From Chrysogorgia sp. JL179-B06 (Eukaryota; Cnidaria; Anthozoa; Scleralcyonacea; Chrysogorgiidae): a DNA stretch of 64,000 bases. The notes beneath the pieces were generated by a model. That model did no database searches, was not told where the DNA came from, and was given only the letters and a program-made list of their open reading frames with translations. Location: the NCBI GenBank assembly GCA_035772405.1, contig JAYKKM010000452.1, positions 144,501 to 208,500 of the forward strand, read 5' to 3'. Shown here one piece after another: positions 63,401-64,000 of this stretch; the stretch's first letter is position 1; each line of letters starts with the position of its first letter. The position numbers and the translations under genes were made by a program.

Positions 63401-64000
63401 GGCCAAATCACCCCTAAGGGGCCATCTTATTATAGGTGCCATTTTGACCCCAAAAAAAGATCTATTCTGGGGTCACCGTTTCGGCCCCCTTTTTTAGGTC
63501 GTTTCAGCCCTTTTTCATTTACAGTGTACATGGACCGTTGCTGCCACGCCTTTGGAACTAGCCTCGCCAAAGTCGTGAAGATGTATTTCTTGAATCTTCA
63601 CGCGTTAAACCGGACTAAACTTCTTGGTGCGATTACTCTATAAACGTTCGCGACTTTTGTCAGGATTCCTCTTTTGGCTGATTGTGCTTCTTCACCAGGG
63701 AAGATCACAGCTACTGTAGATTGTCCTTTTCTTAATCGCAAGGGAGTCCGAAAAATTTCCATTCTCCGTTTGCAGTATCATCAGTGCTCGGTATTTCTGC
63801 GGACGACTCTAACTCTCTGTCGCTGGAATACCACTGGTGGAGCTCAAAGGTGGCATCTGCGATGATATCGGTGGCCGAACACTTCTTTTGCAATGCTTTT
63901 TCTGTGGTGGTAGGAATTAACGGTAATAAGATCGTCTACGTAAAGAATCTTTTGAATCTCGCTGACAAACTCCGGTATTGTTGGTCGCCAAGTTTCAATT

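Larger units (their letters stand above)
52186..63526. mobile_element. 11,341-bp DNA transposon with TA duplications (CACTA/EnSpm-like), carrying kinase remnants
   Basis: Inverted ends CACTGTAAATGAAAAAGGG(T/C)TGAAACGACC, about 30 bp with one mismatch. Target duplication TA at 52184-52185 and 63527-63528, confirmed by the restored BEL/Pao frame. Subterminal tandem repeats lie at both ends (20-bp units at 52540-52900, 200-bp units at 62602-63400), a CACTA-type trait. No transposase found, so non-autonomous. The superfamily name is tentative; the boundaries are firm. Confidence 0.85.
51875..64000 (-). mobile_element. BEL/Pao retrotransposon pol, split by an 11-kb transposon
   Basis: Right part (64000-63529): RT end YVDDLI, FPGEEAQSAKRGILTKVANVY and HDFG-like region. 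Left part (52183-51875): RNase H start with QGLTIQRLELVSGHMA and ALEGFPFTQVNGWLD, typical of BEL/Pao. Removing bases 52186-63526 and one TA restores the frame across the junction. Stops and frameshifts elsewhere show the element is dead. It continues past the window. Confidence 0.85.

Overview
The window is invertebrate (metazoan) nuclear DNA containing one large integrated virus-like element. The animal origin rests on intron-split fibronectin exons, tRNA-derived SINEs, Penelope, CR1/L2, Ty3 and BEL/Pao retroelements, hAT and TTAA-type MITEs, and long AT microsatellites. A cnidarian-like host is my guess from the transposon mix; the sequence does not prove it.

Bases 1 to about 32,200 are a Polinton/Maverick (adintovirus-like) provirus whose left end lies outside the window. 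All canonical core genes are present: protein-primed DNA polymerase B (8752-13129, broken), A32-type packaging ATPase (13131-13808), adenain-like cysteine protease (14182-14793), double jelly-roll major capsid protein (16262-17512), a conserved Polinton capsid-module protein split by an insertion (18541-19250 plus 22961-23199), and a retroviral-type integrase (23196-24110). Several small basic proteins carry a repeated Q-K/R-G-G motif that may be cut by the protease. The core reads rightward to 14134 and then leftward, with many ATGA-type overlaps between neighbouring genes.

Outside the core are accessory regions of about 8 kb (left) and 7 kb (right), unusually large for this class. They hold a SET-domain protein, a proline-rich protein whose N-terminus copies the histone H3 tail, a Fic-domain protein, a 56-residue protein with a myristoylation signal, two pairs of paralogues, and a diverged family of about ten small proteins spread over both ends. 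Most terminal genes have a TATA box 30-50 bases before the start codon, so each appears to be its own transcription unit. The copy is decaying: polymerase has several stops and frameshifts plus a 487-bp hAT insertion, and the capsid-module gene is split by a 3.7-kb transposon-like insertion.

Bases 32,200-64,000 are host DNA dense in repeats. Two 294-bp phase-1 exons of an FN3-repeat gene (minus strand) flank an intron filled with two head-to-head Penelope copies. At 48.9-50.7 kb, AT arrays alternate with near-perfect hairpins. From 51,875 to the end lies a BEL/Pao retrotransposon (minus strand) split by an 11,341-bp DNA transposon with TA target duplications. That transposon contains SAM-like and protein-kinase gene remnants and several further nested elements. 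No CRISPR arrays, rRNA genes or convincing intact tRNA genes were seen.
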